DNA of 64,000 nucleotides from Micromonospora chaiyaphumensis (GTDB taxonomy: Bacteria > Actinomycetota > Actinomycetes > Mycobacteriales > Micromonosporaceae), in assembly GCF_900091435.1 (NCBI RefSeq), contig NZ_FMCS01000002.1, positions 372,001 through 436,000 on the forward strand, read 5' to 3'. The notes beneath the pieces were generated by a model that saw only the letters and a list, made by a program, of their open reading frames with translations, did no database searches and had not been told where the DNA came from. Below are positions 16,545 through 24,582 of the stretch, in pieces. A program made the position numbers and the translations under genes. Numbering within the stretch: the stretch's first letter is position 1; every line of letters starts with the position of its first letter.

Positions 16545-17036
16545 TCAGCGGAGGTCCAGCGCGCCGGCGAGCCGGTCGAGGAAGCGCCGGTCGGCGGGAC
16601 TCGGTACGGCCTCGCCGGCCCGGCACACCCGGGCCGCCACCGACTCCACCCACTGCCGGTACGCGGCCGAGTCGGCGGGGTCGGCGCGCCGCCGCAGCAC
16701 CCGCACGGCGGCGCGGGCGGCGGCGAGCAGGTCGACCAGGTCGGTCAGGCGCTCGTCCCGCTCGGCGGCGCCGTCGTGGCGGGCGTAGATCGCGGCGACC
16801 ACGGCCCGGATCAGGTCGCTGTCGAAGGCGCGGCCGGCGGCCACCGCGTCGAGCCCGGCGAGCCCGGCGGCGACTCCGCGCGGCGGGCGCCCCGGACCAG
16901 GCGTGGCGGCGGCGACGAGGACGCGGCCCGGCAGGCCGGTCAGCAGGTCCCACTCCGCCGCGGAGTAGACGGCGGTGGTCAGCGGTGCGGCACGGCGGCC
17001 GGCAGAGGGCGGCTCTCCGGCGACGGAGTGGCTCAT
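16545..17036 (-). CDS. Hypothetical helical protein
   Basis: 163 aa. The ATG at 17036 has GGAGGT 4 nt upstream, so it is preferred over 17057. The sequence is Ala/Arg-rich and predicted all-helical, with AAEWDLLTGLPGRVLVAAATPG near residue 30 and a C-terminal PSPADRRFLDRLAGALDLR. No recognised domain, TM helix or signal peptide. It lies 53 nt upstream of the methyltransferase gene on the same strand. Confidence 0.7.
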   Translation of the reverse strand: MSHSVAGEPPSAGRRAAPLTTAVYSAAEWDLLTGLPGRVLVAAATPGPGRPPRGVAAGLAGLDAVAAGRAFDSDLIRAVVAAIYARHDGAAERDERLTDLVDLLAAARAAVRVLRRRADPADSAAYRQWVESVAARVCRAGEAVPSPADRRFLDRLAGALDLR

Positions 17037-17072
17037 GGTGACCTCCGGCGTCAGCATATGCCCCGGAACGGG

Positions 17073-17113
17073 AAAAGGGCCCCTTCCCCGCGGATCGGAA
17101 AAGGGGCCCTTCC
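17073..17113. terminator. GGGCCC-centred hairpin after the MaoC gene
   Basis: Arms AAGGGCCCCTT (17075-17085) and AAGGGGCCCTT (17101-17111) pair over 11 bp around a 15-nt loop, 19 nt beyond the MaoC stop. Each arm is itself nearly palindromic. I recall similar GGAAGGGGCCCTTCC-like elements as frequent in Micromonospora intergenic DNA, which I cannot verify here. Confidence 0.7.
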
Positions 17114-17129
17114 GGGCGTACGGGAGGGG

Positions 17130-17645
17130 TCAGCGCGGCTCGGGGAAGCTGGGCCGCTCGGGGTCGACACCCTCGGGCAGGGCCGCGGCCGCGTACTCCT
17201 TCTTGGGGACCATGACCTTGCGGCGGAACACGCAGACCAGCGTGCCGTCCTGGTTGTAGCCCCGGGTCTCCACCGCGACCACGCCGCGGTCCGGCTTCGA
17301 GGCGGACTCCCGCTTGTCCAGCACCGTGGTCTCGCCGTAGATGGTGTCGCCGTGGAAGGTCGGCGCGACGTGCCGCAGCGACTCGATCTCCAGGTTGGCG
17401 ATCGCCTTGCCGCTGACGTCCGGCACCGACATGCCGAGCAGGAGCGAGTAGATGTAGTTGCCGACCACCACGTTGCGCTTGAACTGGCTCGCCGACTCGG
17501 CGTAGTGGGCGTCCATGTGGAGCGGGTGGTGGTTCATGGTGAGCAGGCAGAAGAGGTGGTCGTCGTACTCGGTGACCGTCTTGCCGGGCCAGTGCCGGTA
17601 GACGGCGCCGACCTCGAACTCCTCGTAGTAGCGGCCGAACTGCAT
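17130..17645 (-). CDS. MaoC-family acyl-CoA hydratase
   Basis: 171 aa single hot-dog domain starting MQFGRYYEEFEVGAVYRHWP. The hydratase region reads TMNHHPLHMDAHYAESASQF, with the catalytic His kept but the usual GDxNP altered. It resembles the MaoC protein that in Streptomyces lies with crotonyl-CoA carboxylase/reductase, a CoA-ester lyase and an acyl-CoA dehydrogenase; related genes here are at 36247 and 39697. A mesaconyl-CoA or C4/C5 enoyl-CoA hydratase role is inferred. A palindrome at 17689-17708 may be its operator. Confidence 0.82.
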   Translation of the reverse strand: MQFGRYYEEFEVGAVYRHWPGKTVTEYDDHLFCLLTMNHHPLHMDAHYAESASQFKRNVVVGNYIYSLLLGMSVPDVSGKAIANLEIESLRHVAPTFHGDTIYGETTVLDKRESASKPDRGVVAVETRGYNQDGTLVCVFRRKVMVPKKEYAAAALPEGVDPERPSFPEPR

Positions 17646-18191
17646 CCTTGTCCCCTTCGACGGGCGGCGATGGAGTTCGGCACAGCATGCCTTACCGCTT
17701 GTTAAGGCGAAGGGCGGGGCGCCGCCGGTGCGGAAAAGTCACACCCGGACCGACCCGGGTGGAGACGCAATGAGCGGCGGGGCCCTCCCCGGCACCCGCC
17801 GCCCACGCTCTGATGCGAGAGATTCTGCCGTACGCCGGTACTGCAACGACAGAGACGGACGTCACATTTATCTTTTCGTAACACTACTCGTAGTGACTCG
17901 CGATCACTCCACAAGCGATCTCCGCGGGCCGGATCGCCGCTTGTCAAGCGTCAAGTTACCGATTCGTAGCGAGCACGCCGCGTGATCGCGCTGGAAGCGC
18001 TCCCATCACGTCCCGTCACGCAAATGCGGCATGCACTTGCGTTCCGCAGGACGGGGCGGACAGACCTCGCTCGATGCCTCGCAGCGTCACCGCCGGGCTG
18101 CGGAGTGTTTCGTCGCGCACGTCACGGGAATGCGGAGGCATCCACCCTGGTTCCACCGGACGTAGGAAATCCGCGCTGATCGGAGAGTGCA
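17646..18191. promoter_or_regulatory. Palindrome-dense, lower-GC 546-bp intergenic region
   Basis: No convincing gene: two frames of 60-65 codons lack the strong GC3 bias of true genes. Inverted repeats: GCCTTA-N8-TAAGGC (17689-17708), CACTAC-TC-GTAGTG (17882-17895), a bulged 10-bp stem (17911-17920 with 17932-17944), TGGAAGCGCTCCCA (17992-18005), and 10-bp arms with one mismatch (18018-18027 with 18033-18042). The 14-mer differs by one base from TGGGAGCGCTCCCA, the operator of LacI-family CelR/CebR cellulose regulators. The segment contains control regions for maoC and trxA. Confidence 0.55.
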
Positions 18192-18560
18192 ATGGCAACG
18201 GTTGAGCTGACCACGGCCAACTTCGACGAGGTGACCGAACGCGACGGCATCGTGCTGCTCGACTTCTGGGCGGACTGGTGCGGCCCGTGCAAGCGCTTCG
18301 CCCCCGTCTACGAGCGCTCGTCCGAGAAGCACCCGGACATCGTCTTCGGCAAGGTCGACACCGAGGCGCAGCAGGAGCTGGGTGCCAAGTTCAACATCAG
18401 CTCCATCCCGACGGTGATGGCCATCCGCGACGGCGTGATCGTCTACGCCCAGCCGGGCGCCCTGCCCGAGTCGGCGCTGGAGAACCTCATCGAGCAGGTC
18501 GAGCAGCTCGACATGGAGGACGTCCGCAAGAAGCTCGCCGAGCACGGCCACAAGCACTGA
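18192..18560 (+). CDS. trxA: Thioredoxin
   Basis: 122 aa. A complete thioredoxin fold with active site WCGPC (in FWADWCGPCKRF), the buried Asp in VLLDFWADW and the cis-Pro segment SIPTVMA. It reduces cytoplasmic protein disulfides. An 18-residue charged tail ending EHGHKH extends beyond the minimal fold. The ATG follows GGAGAG. It is monocistronic: long control region upstream, strong hairpin downstream. Confidence 0.96.
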   Translation: MATVELTTANFDEVTERDGIVLLDFWADWCGPCKRFAPVYERSSEKHPDIVFGKVDTEAQQELGAKFNISSIPTVMAIRDGVIVYAQPGALPESALENLIEQVEQLDMEDVRKKLAEHGHKH

Positions 18561-18575
18561 GCCACCGGCTCCGAC

Positions 18576-18612
18576 ACACCGGCCGGGCCCCCCACGGGGG
18601 CCCGGCCGGTGT
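18576..18612 (+). terminator. Strong hairpin terminator after trxA
   Basis: Perfect 17-bp GC-rich arms (18576-18592 and 18596-18612) with a 3-nt CAC loop, 15 nt after the trxA stop. No T tract follows. Confidence 0.88.
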
Positions 18613-18707
18613 CGTCCGGGCCGCCCGGAAAGGGCGACACGGGCAGCGAGGAATGGACGACGGACCGACGCCTTCCGGACACGTTCATCCCGTAACGTCA
18701 CCAGCCG

Positions 18708-19148
18708 ATGGAGACCTTGACCACCCGCGGGCGTGCCGTCCGGCTGGGCGCCACGCTGCTCGGGCTGGCGCTGCTCCTCCTCGGCACCGTGCGCGGCGTC
18801 GACGACGACTTCCCGTTCGGGCCGTTCCGGATGTACTCCACCTCCGACCCGCCGGACGCGCCCGCCCCCGACACCCGGGTCGAGGGCGTGGACCGCACCG
18901 GGGCCGTGGTGCCCCTCGGCCAGGACGCCACCGGCATCCGGCGCGCCGAGATCGAGGGTCAGCAGGACCGGTACGCCGCCGACCCGAGCCTGCTGCGCCA
19001 GGTCGCCGAGGCGTACGCCGAGCGCCACCCGGCCGCACCCGCGCTGGTCGAGGTCCGGATCGTGGTCCGCTGGTACGACATCCGGGGTGGCCGGCCGACC
19101 GGCCGCTGGACCGACCGCACCACCGTGCGCTGGGAGACCGTCCCGTGA
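18708..19148 (+). CDS. Hypothetical protein with one N-terminal membrane helix
   Basis: 146 aa. A TM helix (LGATLLGLALLLLGTV) is followed by a short extracytoplasmic domain with DDFPFGPFRMYSTSDPPDAP, a FPFxPFxMYS motif that I associate with proteins next to HTTM genes. Its stop overlaps the HTTM start (GTGA), so the two are translationally coupled and probably form one membrane unit. A TAACGT box lies 9 nt before the ATG. Function unknown. Confidence 0.78.
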   Translation: METLTTRGRAVRLGATLLGLALLLLGTVRGVDDDFPFGPFRMYSTSDPPDAPAPDTRVEGVDRTGAVVPLGQDATGIRRAEIEGQQDRYAADPSLLRQVAEAYAERHPAAPALVEVRIVVRWYDIRGGRPTGRWTDRTTVRWETVP

Positions 19149-20047
19149 CCGGCTGGCTGACCGAGGCGGTCCCGCGCGGCCGGGTGGCCGCCTTCCGCAC
19201 CCTCGTCTACCTCTTCGTCGCCGCCGACCTGGTGGTCTTCACCCCCTGGGTACGCACCCGGGTCGACGTGCCCGGCGACCTCTACCAGCCGCTGCTGATC
19301 GGCCGGCTGCTCCCGCTGCCCACACCCACCCCGGCCCTGGTCGGCGTGATCTTCTGGGTACTGCTGGCGGTTTCCCTGCTCGCCGCCACCGGCCGGGCGC
19401 CGCGGCTGCTCGGCTGGACGGTCTTCGCCCTCTACTTCGAGTGGATGATCGTGGCGATGAGCTACGGCAAGGTCGACCACGACCGGTTCGGGCTGCTCGT
19501 CGCGCTGGCCGCGCTGCCCACCGCCGGGCGGGCCCGGCACGGCGACCCGACCCGCACCGAGGCGGGCGGCTGGGCGCTGCGGGTCACCCAGATCGGGGTC
19601 ATCTGCACCTACTTCCTGGCCGCCTGGGCCAAGTTCCGCTTCGGCGGCCTGGACTGGGCCACCGGCTCGGTGCTGGCCCGGGCGATCATCCGGCGGGGCA
19701 CCGACCTGGCCGACGTGATCGCCCAGGTGCCGCACCTGCTGATCGTCGCCCAGTTCGGCATCCTGGCCTTCGAGCTGCTCAGCCCGGTGGTCTTCCTGCT
19801 GCGGGAGCGGTGGCGGCTGGCCGCCGTCGGCTTCTTCTACTCGTTCCACCTGGTGACCATCGCGACGATCACCATCTCGTTCGCGCCGCACCTGGTGGCG
19901 ATGACGAGCTTCCTGCCCCTGGAGAAGGTCCGCCCGATCGCCTGGCTCCGCCGGCGCCGGTCACCGGCCTCCTTCGGCCAGCTCGGCGAGCATCCCCTCG
20001 CAGCTGCGGACGACGACCTGGGCGCCGCGCCGCTGGGCCAGCCGTAG
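19145..20047 (+). CDS. HTTM-domain integral membrane protein
   Basis: 300 aa from GTG with about seven to eight TM helices. HTTM hallmarks include LYFEWMIVAMSYGKVDHDRFG and the TYFLAAWAKFRFGGLDWATG segment. The domain relates to the membrane part of vitamin-K-dependent gamma-carboxylase, but bacterial members are mostly uncharacterised. The last 29 codons overlap the 3' end of the convergent dynamin-like gene by 87 bp. HTTM genes often accompany DCC/DUF393 proteins; one lies at 31866, not adjacent. Confidence 0.85.
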   Translation: MTGWLTEAVPRGRVAAFRTLVYLFVAADLVVFTPWVRTRVDVPGDLYQPLLIGRLLPLPTPTPALVGVIFWVLLAVSLLAATGRAPRLLGWTVFALYFEWMIVAMSYGKVDHDRFGLLVALAALPTAGRARHGDPTRTEAGGWALRVTQIGVICTYFLAAWAKFRFGGLDWATGSVLARAIIRRGTDLADVIAQVPHLLIVAQFGILAFELLSPVVFLLRERWRLAAVGFFYSFHLVTIATITISFAPHLVAMTSFLPLEKVRPIAWLRRRRSPASFGQLGEHPLAAADDDLGAAPLGQP

Positions 20048-21427
20048 CAGCGGATCCTCCGCGCGGTTCCGCCACCGCCACTGGGCCTCCGAGGCGACGT
20101 CCCAGAGCCGGTGCACCGTCGCGTCGTGCTCGACGCCGAGCCGGGCCGCCAGGCCGACCCCGTCGCCGCCGACCAGCCGCGCCGCCTCGGCCGCGAGGTC
20201 GGCGTCGAACCCGAGCCGGGTGGTCCGCAGCGCGGCGAGCAGGCGCAGCTCGCGGAACTCGTGCGCCCCGACGAGGATCTGCTCGACCCGGCCCAGCAGG
20301 TCGTCCGTACCCCGGCCGGGGTCGGCCCGCAGCAGCGCCTCGACGGCCGCCAGCGCCGAGCGCGCCTTGAGCGTCTCCCGCCGGTCGATCAGGAGGCGGG
20401 CCATCGACTCGCGCAGCTCGGTCAGGCCGCTGCGCCGGATCAGCTCGGCGGAGAGCTTCGCCCGGCTGTCGCAGCCGGTGCGGACCAGCGTGGTCGCCAG
20501 CCGGATCCCGAAGAGCCCGAGCCGGTCCAGCAGCCCCGCGCGTACCCCGGTGTCGAGCCGGACGGGCAGATCGCCGCGGAGGAACCGGTCGGCCGAGAGC
20601 AGGTGCGTCTCCAGCTCCGGACGGGGCACCCGGGCCAGCGCCGCGAGCACGGCGTAGTCGGACTCGCTGAGGATCCGGCCGGCCAGCCCGAGCAGGCCGC
20701 TGCACGGGACGACGTGCACGCTGAGCTCGTTCACCCGGGGGTCCCGGTGCTGTCGCCGGGCGAGCCGGCGGGCGGTCAGCAGGCCGTCGATCCGTCCACC
20801 GCCGGTCTCGTCCACCCGGGACAGCACCATGATCACGTGTACGGCGGCGGCCTGCCCGACCGAGCTCTCCCGGCTGGTCTCCAGCACCCGCAGGTCGCTG
20901 TCGCGCCCGTCGCGGGTCAGGTACAGCACCGCGTCGGCGTCCCGCAGCACCCGCTCCATCACCGGCGCCCGGCCCTGCTCGTCGCGGCCGGTGGCCGGGG
21001 TGTCGATGAGCGTCACCTGGCGCAGCGTCCGGGTCGGCCACTGCACCACGATGTCGCGCAGCTCGCCCGCCCGCCAGCCGACCAGGTCCACCCGCATCCC
21101 GGTCGCCGACTTGGCGATCGCCAGCTCCTGCGGCGGCTGCCCGCTCGCGTACGCGGTGGCGCTCGGCTGGGGCCCGTCCTCGTACCAGGTGAAGACGGCG
21201 CTGCCGTCCACCCCGTCGACCGGCGCGACCTCCTCGCCCATGATCGCGTTCAGCAGGGTCGACTTGCCGGACCGCCACGGGCCGGCGATCGCGATCCGCA
21301 GCGGTTGCTCCAGCCGGGCCAACTGGTGCCGCAGGTGGTCCGTGGCCCGGGGATTGTCCCGGTAGTGCTGGAGCGCCTCGTGCAGCAACCCCCAGACCGC
21401 CTCGTCCAGCCGCAGCCCGACCGTCAT
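19961..21427 (-). CDS. Dynamin-like GTPase, second of pair (IniC-like)
   Basis: 488 aa. GTPase motifs: P-loop GPWRSGKST (49-57), G3 TLIDTPATG near residue 140, G4-like VLSRVDE near 200. A helical region with no obvious TM helix follows. The ATG overlaps the stop of the upstream dynamin gene by 4 nt, so the two are coupled; bacterial dynamins often work as such unequal pairs (IniA/IniC, DynA/DynB). The partner has the membrane-inserting segment and this one does not, which fits a soluble co-factor role. Its 3' end overlaps the convergent HTTM gene. Confidence 0.85.
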   Translation of the reverse strand: MTVGLRLDEAVWGLLHEALQHYRDNPRATDHLRHQLARLEQPLRIAIAGPWRSGKSTLLNAIMGEEVAPVDGVDGSAVFTWYEDGPQPSATAYASGQPPQELAIAKSATGMRVDLVGWRAGELRDIVVQWPTRTLRQVTLIDTPATGRDEQGRAPVMERVLRDADAVLYLTRDGRDSDLRVLETSRESSVGQAAAVHVIMVLSRVDETGGGRIDGLLTARRLARRQHRDPRVNELSVHVVPCSGLLGLAGRILSESDYAVLAALARVPRPELETHLLSADRFLRGDLPVRLDTGVRAGLLDRLGLFGIRLATTLVRTGCDSRAKLSAELIRRSGLTELRESMARLLIDRRETLKARSALAAVEALLRADPGRGTDDLLGRVEQILVGAHEFRELRLLAALRTTRLGFDADLAAEAARLVGGDGVGLAARLGVEHDATVHRLWDVASEAQWRWRNRAEDPLLRLAQRRGAQVVVRSCEGMLAELAEGGR

Positions 21428-23280
21428 GGGCGGGGCTCCAGCGGCGCCGGTGCCGGCCGGCCGCCGGTCAACTGCTGGGCCTGGTCGAAGAGGCCGGCGA
21501 GCCGGGTCATCTTCAGCCGGATCTCGCGCTGCCGCTGGTCGCGGACGGCCGCGTCGGTGTCGGCGGCCTGCTTGGCGCTGCGGAACGACCGGATGATGCC
21601 CTCCTGGAGTTCCTCGGTCAGCGCCGTGAAGTGGTCCCGCAGCATCCGCTGCACCTGCCGGACGGCGTCCCGGCGGTCCTTGGTGACCCGGACGAAGAAG
21701 TCGTCGACATGGCGCTGGATCGCCGTCTTGACCACCGCCTGGCGGCGGCGGAGCAGTTGCTTGCTCTCATCGCGGATGCTCTTGCCGCCGAACAGCGCGC
21801 CGACCCCCACCGACAGCGGGTTGATCATGGGCATCCCGGCGAGCGTCGTCGCCAGCCCGACCATCAGCAGGCCGCCGTACGAACCCCGCATGCCGCTGAT
21901 CAGCTTCTGGCTCGTCGTGAACCGGTCGACGGCGGGCCGCTCCAGCTCCGGCACGCCCTCGGCGGGGTCCGCGGGCGCCGTCACCGACCAGGGTGGCAGC
22001 ACGTCGCCGCCGTACCGGGCGAAGGTGTCGGCCACCCGGCGGGCGGCCCAGTCGCAGCGCCGGACCAGCCACTCGTGGTTGGCCTCCGCCGCCTCCGTGA
22101 GGCTGCGCTCCAGCCACTCCTGGAAGGTGTCCCAGCTGACCAGCGGATCGGCGCTGTCGAACGCGTCGTCCACCTCCCGCAGGATCTGCCGGGTCCGGTC
22201 GCGCAGGTCGTACTCGATGTCGGAGAGCAGGTCGGCCATCTCGTCGGCGAGCGTGTTCTGCCACCTGGTGGAGCAGCGACGCAGCTCGTCGACCTCACGC
22301 TGCGCCGCGTGCAGCCGGGAGATGGGGCCGGACTGCTCCTCGACCTCCTGGCTCTCCAGCTCGGCGCGCAGCGGCGCGGCGAGCTGTTCCACCACCGTCC
22401 GGGCGATCACGCCGACCGCGGCCCGGGCCAGGCGGTCGGACTTGCCCGCGAGGTCCCGCTGCAGCCGGCCGATCAGCACGGGAAAGCCCGACTCGGCGTT
22501 CAGCTCCCGGTCGTCGCCGGCGGCGGCGCGCAGCCGCAGGGCCGCCGAGACCGGGATGACCGGCGCCGCCACGCCGGCCTCGGCGAGGTGCTGCCGATTG
22601 CGCTCGGCGACCGCGCGCCAGTCCGGCACGAGATCCGTCTTGGTCTGCACCAGCACCACGTTCGGGTGCGACCGCGCGAGGTGCAGCAGCATGGTCAGCT
22701 CACCGGCCGAGAGTTCCCGGGTGGAGTCGGAGACCAGCAGCACGGTGTCCGCCCAGGCCGGCGCGGCGGTGGGTCCGGCGGCGCCCAGCGCGGCCGCCTC
22801 CTCGGTGCCCGGGGTGTCCACCAGCACCAGCCCGGAGCCGAGCAGCGCGCGCGGCAGTCCGATCTCGACGTAGGCGGGGCCGCCGCCCGGCCGGCGGCCG
22901 AGGGTGCCGGCCACCCCGGCGGGGACCTGGTCCAGCGGCACCGGGGTCCGCTCGCCGGTCCCGGGAAGCGCCGCGGCGGACCGGCCCGGGGTGGCGGGCG
23001 GCGCCTGGACCAGGGCCGCCGACGGGACCTCCGCGTGCTGCACCACGGTGGGCAGCACGGTGGTGCGGCCGTCGCCGACCGGGCAGGCCGGTGCGTTGAC
23101 GATGGCGTTGATGAGCTGGCTCTTGCCCTGCTGCGACTCGCCGACCACCAGGACGCGCAGCCGGGGGTCCAGCAGTTGCACCCGCTTCTGCCGCACCGTC
23201 TGAAGCAGGTCGCCCCGCCCGTGTGCGCCGCACGTACGGGCGATCTCGTCGAGCACGTCCAGCCAGATCCCCGCGATCAC
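21424..23280 (-). CDS. Dynamin-like GTPase with membrane-inserting segment (IniA-like)
   Basis: 618 aa from GTG. P-loop GESQQGKS (47-54), G3 VLVDTPGTEE near 155, G4 VQTKTDLV near 212, then long helical stalk regions. A hydrophobic paddle (GGLLMVGLATTLAGMPMINPL, ending near residue 485) matches the membrane-insertion element of IniA, reported to mediate membrane fission in mycobacteria. It lies 102 nt downstream of the IniB-like gene with a hairpin between. It probably remodels the plasma membrane under envelope stress. Confidence 0.87.
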   Translation of the reverse strand: MIAGIWLDVLDEIARTCGAHGRGDLLQTVRQKRVQLLDPRLRVLVVGESQQGKSQLINAIVNAPACPVGDGRTTVLPTVVQHAEVPSAALVQAPPATPGRSAAALPGTGERTPVPLDQVPAGVAGTLGRRPGGGPAYVEIGLPRALLGSGLVLVDTPGTEEAAALGAAGPTAAPAWADTVLLVSDSTRELSAGELTMLLHLARSHPNVVLVQTKTDLVPDWRAVAERNRQHLAEAGVAAPVIPVSAALRLRAAAGDDRELNAESGFPVLIGRLQRDLAGKSDRLARAAVGVIARTVVEQLAAPLRAELESQEVEEQSGPISRLHAAQREVDELRRCSTRWQNTLADEMADLLSDIEYDLRDRTRQILREVDDAFDSADPLVSWDTFQEWLERSLTEAAEANHEWLVRRCDWAARRVADTFARYGGDVLPPWSVTAPADPAEGVPELERPAVDRFTTSQKLISGMRGSYGGLLMVGLATTLAGMPMINPLSVGVGALFGGKSIRDESKQLLRRRQAVVKTAIQRHVDDFFVRVTKDRRDAVRQVQRMLRDHFTALTEELQEGIIRSFRSAKQAADTDAAVRDQRQREIRLKMTRLAGLFDQAQQLTGGRPAPAPLEPRP

Positions 23281-23332
23281 GCACCAAGTGTGCGCATTTC
23301 AGCGCAATTATCAAGAGGGTCGCGAACGCCAA

Positions 23333-23368
23333 CCGGGACGGGAGGCCGGATCGGGCCTCCCGTCCCGG
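23333..23368 (-). terminator. Hairpin between the IniB-like and dynamin-like genes
   Basis: Perfect 15-bp arms (23333-23347 and 23354-23368) with a 6-nt loop, 14 nt beyond the IniB-like stop. It may terminate or attenuate transcription so that the dynamins are made at a lower level than the IniB-like protein. Confidence 0.8.
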
Positions 23369-23381
23369 GCTGAGCACTCGG

Positions 23382-24296
23382 TCAGAGCAGCCCGCCCAGC
23401 AGGCCACCGTCGGTCGAGCCGTGCACGTCACCGTGGACCCCGGCGTCGCCGGTCACCCCGTCGGTGATCCCGCCGGTCAGACCACCGACCGTGCCCGTCA
23501 CACCGCTGACCGTGCCGGTGACACCGGAGAGGGTGCTGTCCACCTGGTGCGTCACACCGTCCACGGTGGCCGGCACGTGCACCGGCGGGACCACGCCCGA
23601 GCCGTCGCCCAGGCCGAGCCCGCCCAGGGTCTGGTCGACGCCGAGGGAGCCGACAACGCCGTGGACCTGGCCCTGCGTGCCGCCCAGGACGCCCAGGTCG
23701 CCGCCGCCCAGCACGCCGCCGTCGTGCAGCACGTCCACGCCGGACGTGGTGCCGAGCGGGTCACCGGCCGTTCCGGCGACGTCCCCGACGACCGGGTCGA
23801 CGGCGGTGTCCACCGCGCCCACCACGTCCGAGTCGAGGGTGTCCGCCACGTCGTGCACCGCGGTCAGGTCGGTGCCGAGCCCACCCGGCCCGACGCCCAG
23901 GCCGATGCCCGGGACCAGGGACGCCCCGGCGTACAGGCCGGCGGGGTCGACCGCGATGGCACCCAGCGTGCCGGCCGACACGTCCACACCGCTGTGGGAG
24001 CTGCTCACGCCGACCTGGTACGGCAACGCCTGGACCTGGCCGACCACGTCGGTGGCGTCGCTCGTCAGCGGGTCGAGCCCGAGCTGCCCGACCACCGGGG
24101 CCACCGGCGCGAGCCCGGCCGCGCCGGGGGCGTAGTCGACCACCAGCGGGACGACGTCCTGCACGTCGGCGGCGGTGACGTCGGTGAGCCCCGCGGCCTG
24201 CAGCGCGCCCTCCGGGTCGAGGTCGAAGGCCGACCGCGCGTCGGGGTCGGTGAGCAGGTTGAGCACGAAGTCGTGCAGGGTCTGGTGCGAATCCAT
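23382..24296 (-). CDS. IniB-like protein (IniB N-terminal domain, Gly/Val/Asp-rich body)
   Basis: 304 aa. Residues 1-60 (MDSHQTLHDFVLNLLTDPDA, then a GALQAAGLTDVTAADVQDVVPLV-like block) match the N-terminal domain of IniB proteins. The rest is low-complexity Gly/Val/Asp/Thr sequence with repeats such as SGVTGTVSGVTGTVGGLTGG; no Cys and no TM helix. The ATG is preceded by GGAGAAG. As in iniBAC, two dynamin genes follow on the same strand. Mycobacterial IniB is induced by cell-wall inhibitors; that role here is inferred from gene order. Confidence 0.8.
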   Translation of the reverse strand: MDSHQTLHDFVLNLLTDPDARSAFDLDPEGALQAAGLTDVTAADVQDVVPLVVDYAPGAAGLAPVAPVVGQLGLDPLTSDATDVVGQVQALPYQVGVSSSHSGVDVSAGTLGAIAVDPAGLYAGASLVPGIGLGVGPGGLGTDLTAVHDVADTLDSDVVGAVDTAVDPVVGDVAGTAGDPLGTTSGVDVLHDGGVLGGGDLGVLGGTQGQVHGVVGSLGVDQTLGGLGLGDGSGVVPPVHVPATVDGVTHQVDSTLSGVTGTVSGVTGTVGGLTGGITDGVTGDAGVHGDVHGSTDGGLLGGLL

Positions 24297-24315
24297 GGGG
24301 GCTTCTCCTCGAACG

Positions 24316-24351
24316 TAGCGTCAGCACCGTCGTGCCGCGACAGTGACGCTA
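24316..24351. promoter_or_regulatory. Inverted repeat in the IniB-like upstream region
   Basis: TAGCGTCA (24316-24323) and TGACGCTA (24344-24351) form a perfect 8-bp inverted repeat with a 20-nt spacer, 20 nt upstream of the IniB-like start. Candidate regulator site; spacing of about 28 bp between arm starts is close to 2.7 helical turns. Confidence 0.45.
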
Positions 24352-24406
24352 GGGCCGGGGGGCCGCCGTGGTCATCGGGGCGCGACCCGCAACCGGCCCC
24401 CGCCGA

Positions 24407-24469
24407 TTAGGGCCCTCGCCCCCTCCTGCGTTAGGGGGACAGGGGGAGCCGGCCCGGCCGGAGTTAGGG
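24407..24469. promoter_or_regulatory. Three TTAGGG direct repeats in the divergent ini/Hsp70 region
   Basis: TTAGGG occurs at 24407-24412, 24431-24436 and 24464-24469, each preceded by GA, CG or AG, with centre spacings of 24 and 33 bp. The 286-bp divergent space contains no gene, so these are candidate binding sites for the encoded LuxR-type regulator or another activator. Confidence 0.4.
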
Positions 24470-24582
24470 TACCGGGTCGGTGGTGATCTCTGGTACGAAC
24501 GTAGGAGCCCACGGGGTTCGCCGGGGCGGGTCCACACGGTGCCGACACCGTCCCCAGGCCACTCGCGGTGGAGGAAGAACGA

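Noticed and set aside
17982..18198. Two short frames (about 65 codons plus strand, 60 codons minus strand) upstream of trxA
   Set aside because: Third codon positions lack the strong GC bias of real genes here, and neither has a ribosome site or recognisable domain.
20111..22873. 920-codon open frame on the plus strand
   Set aside because: It runs antisense to both dynamin genes, whose GTPase motifs are unambiguous.
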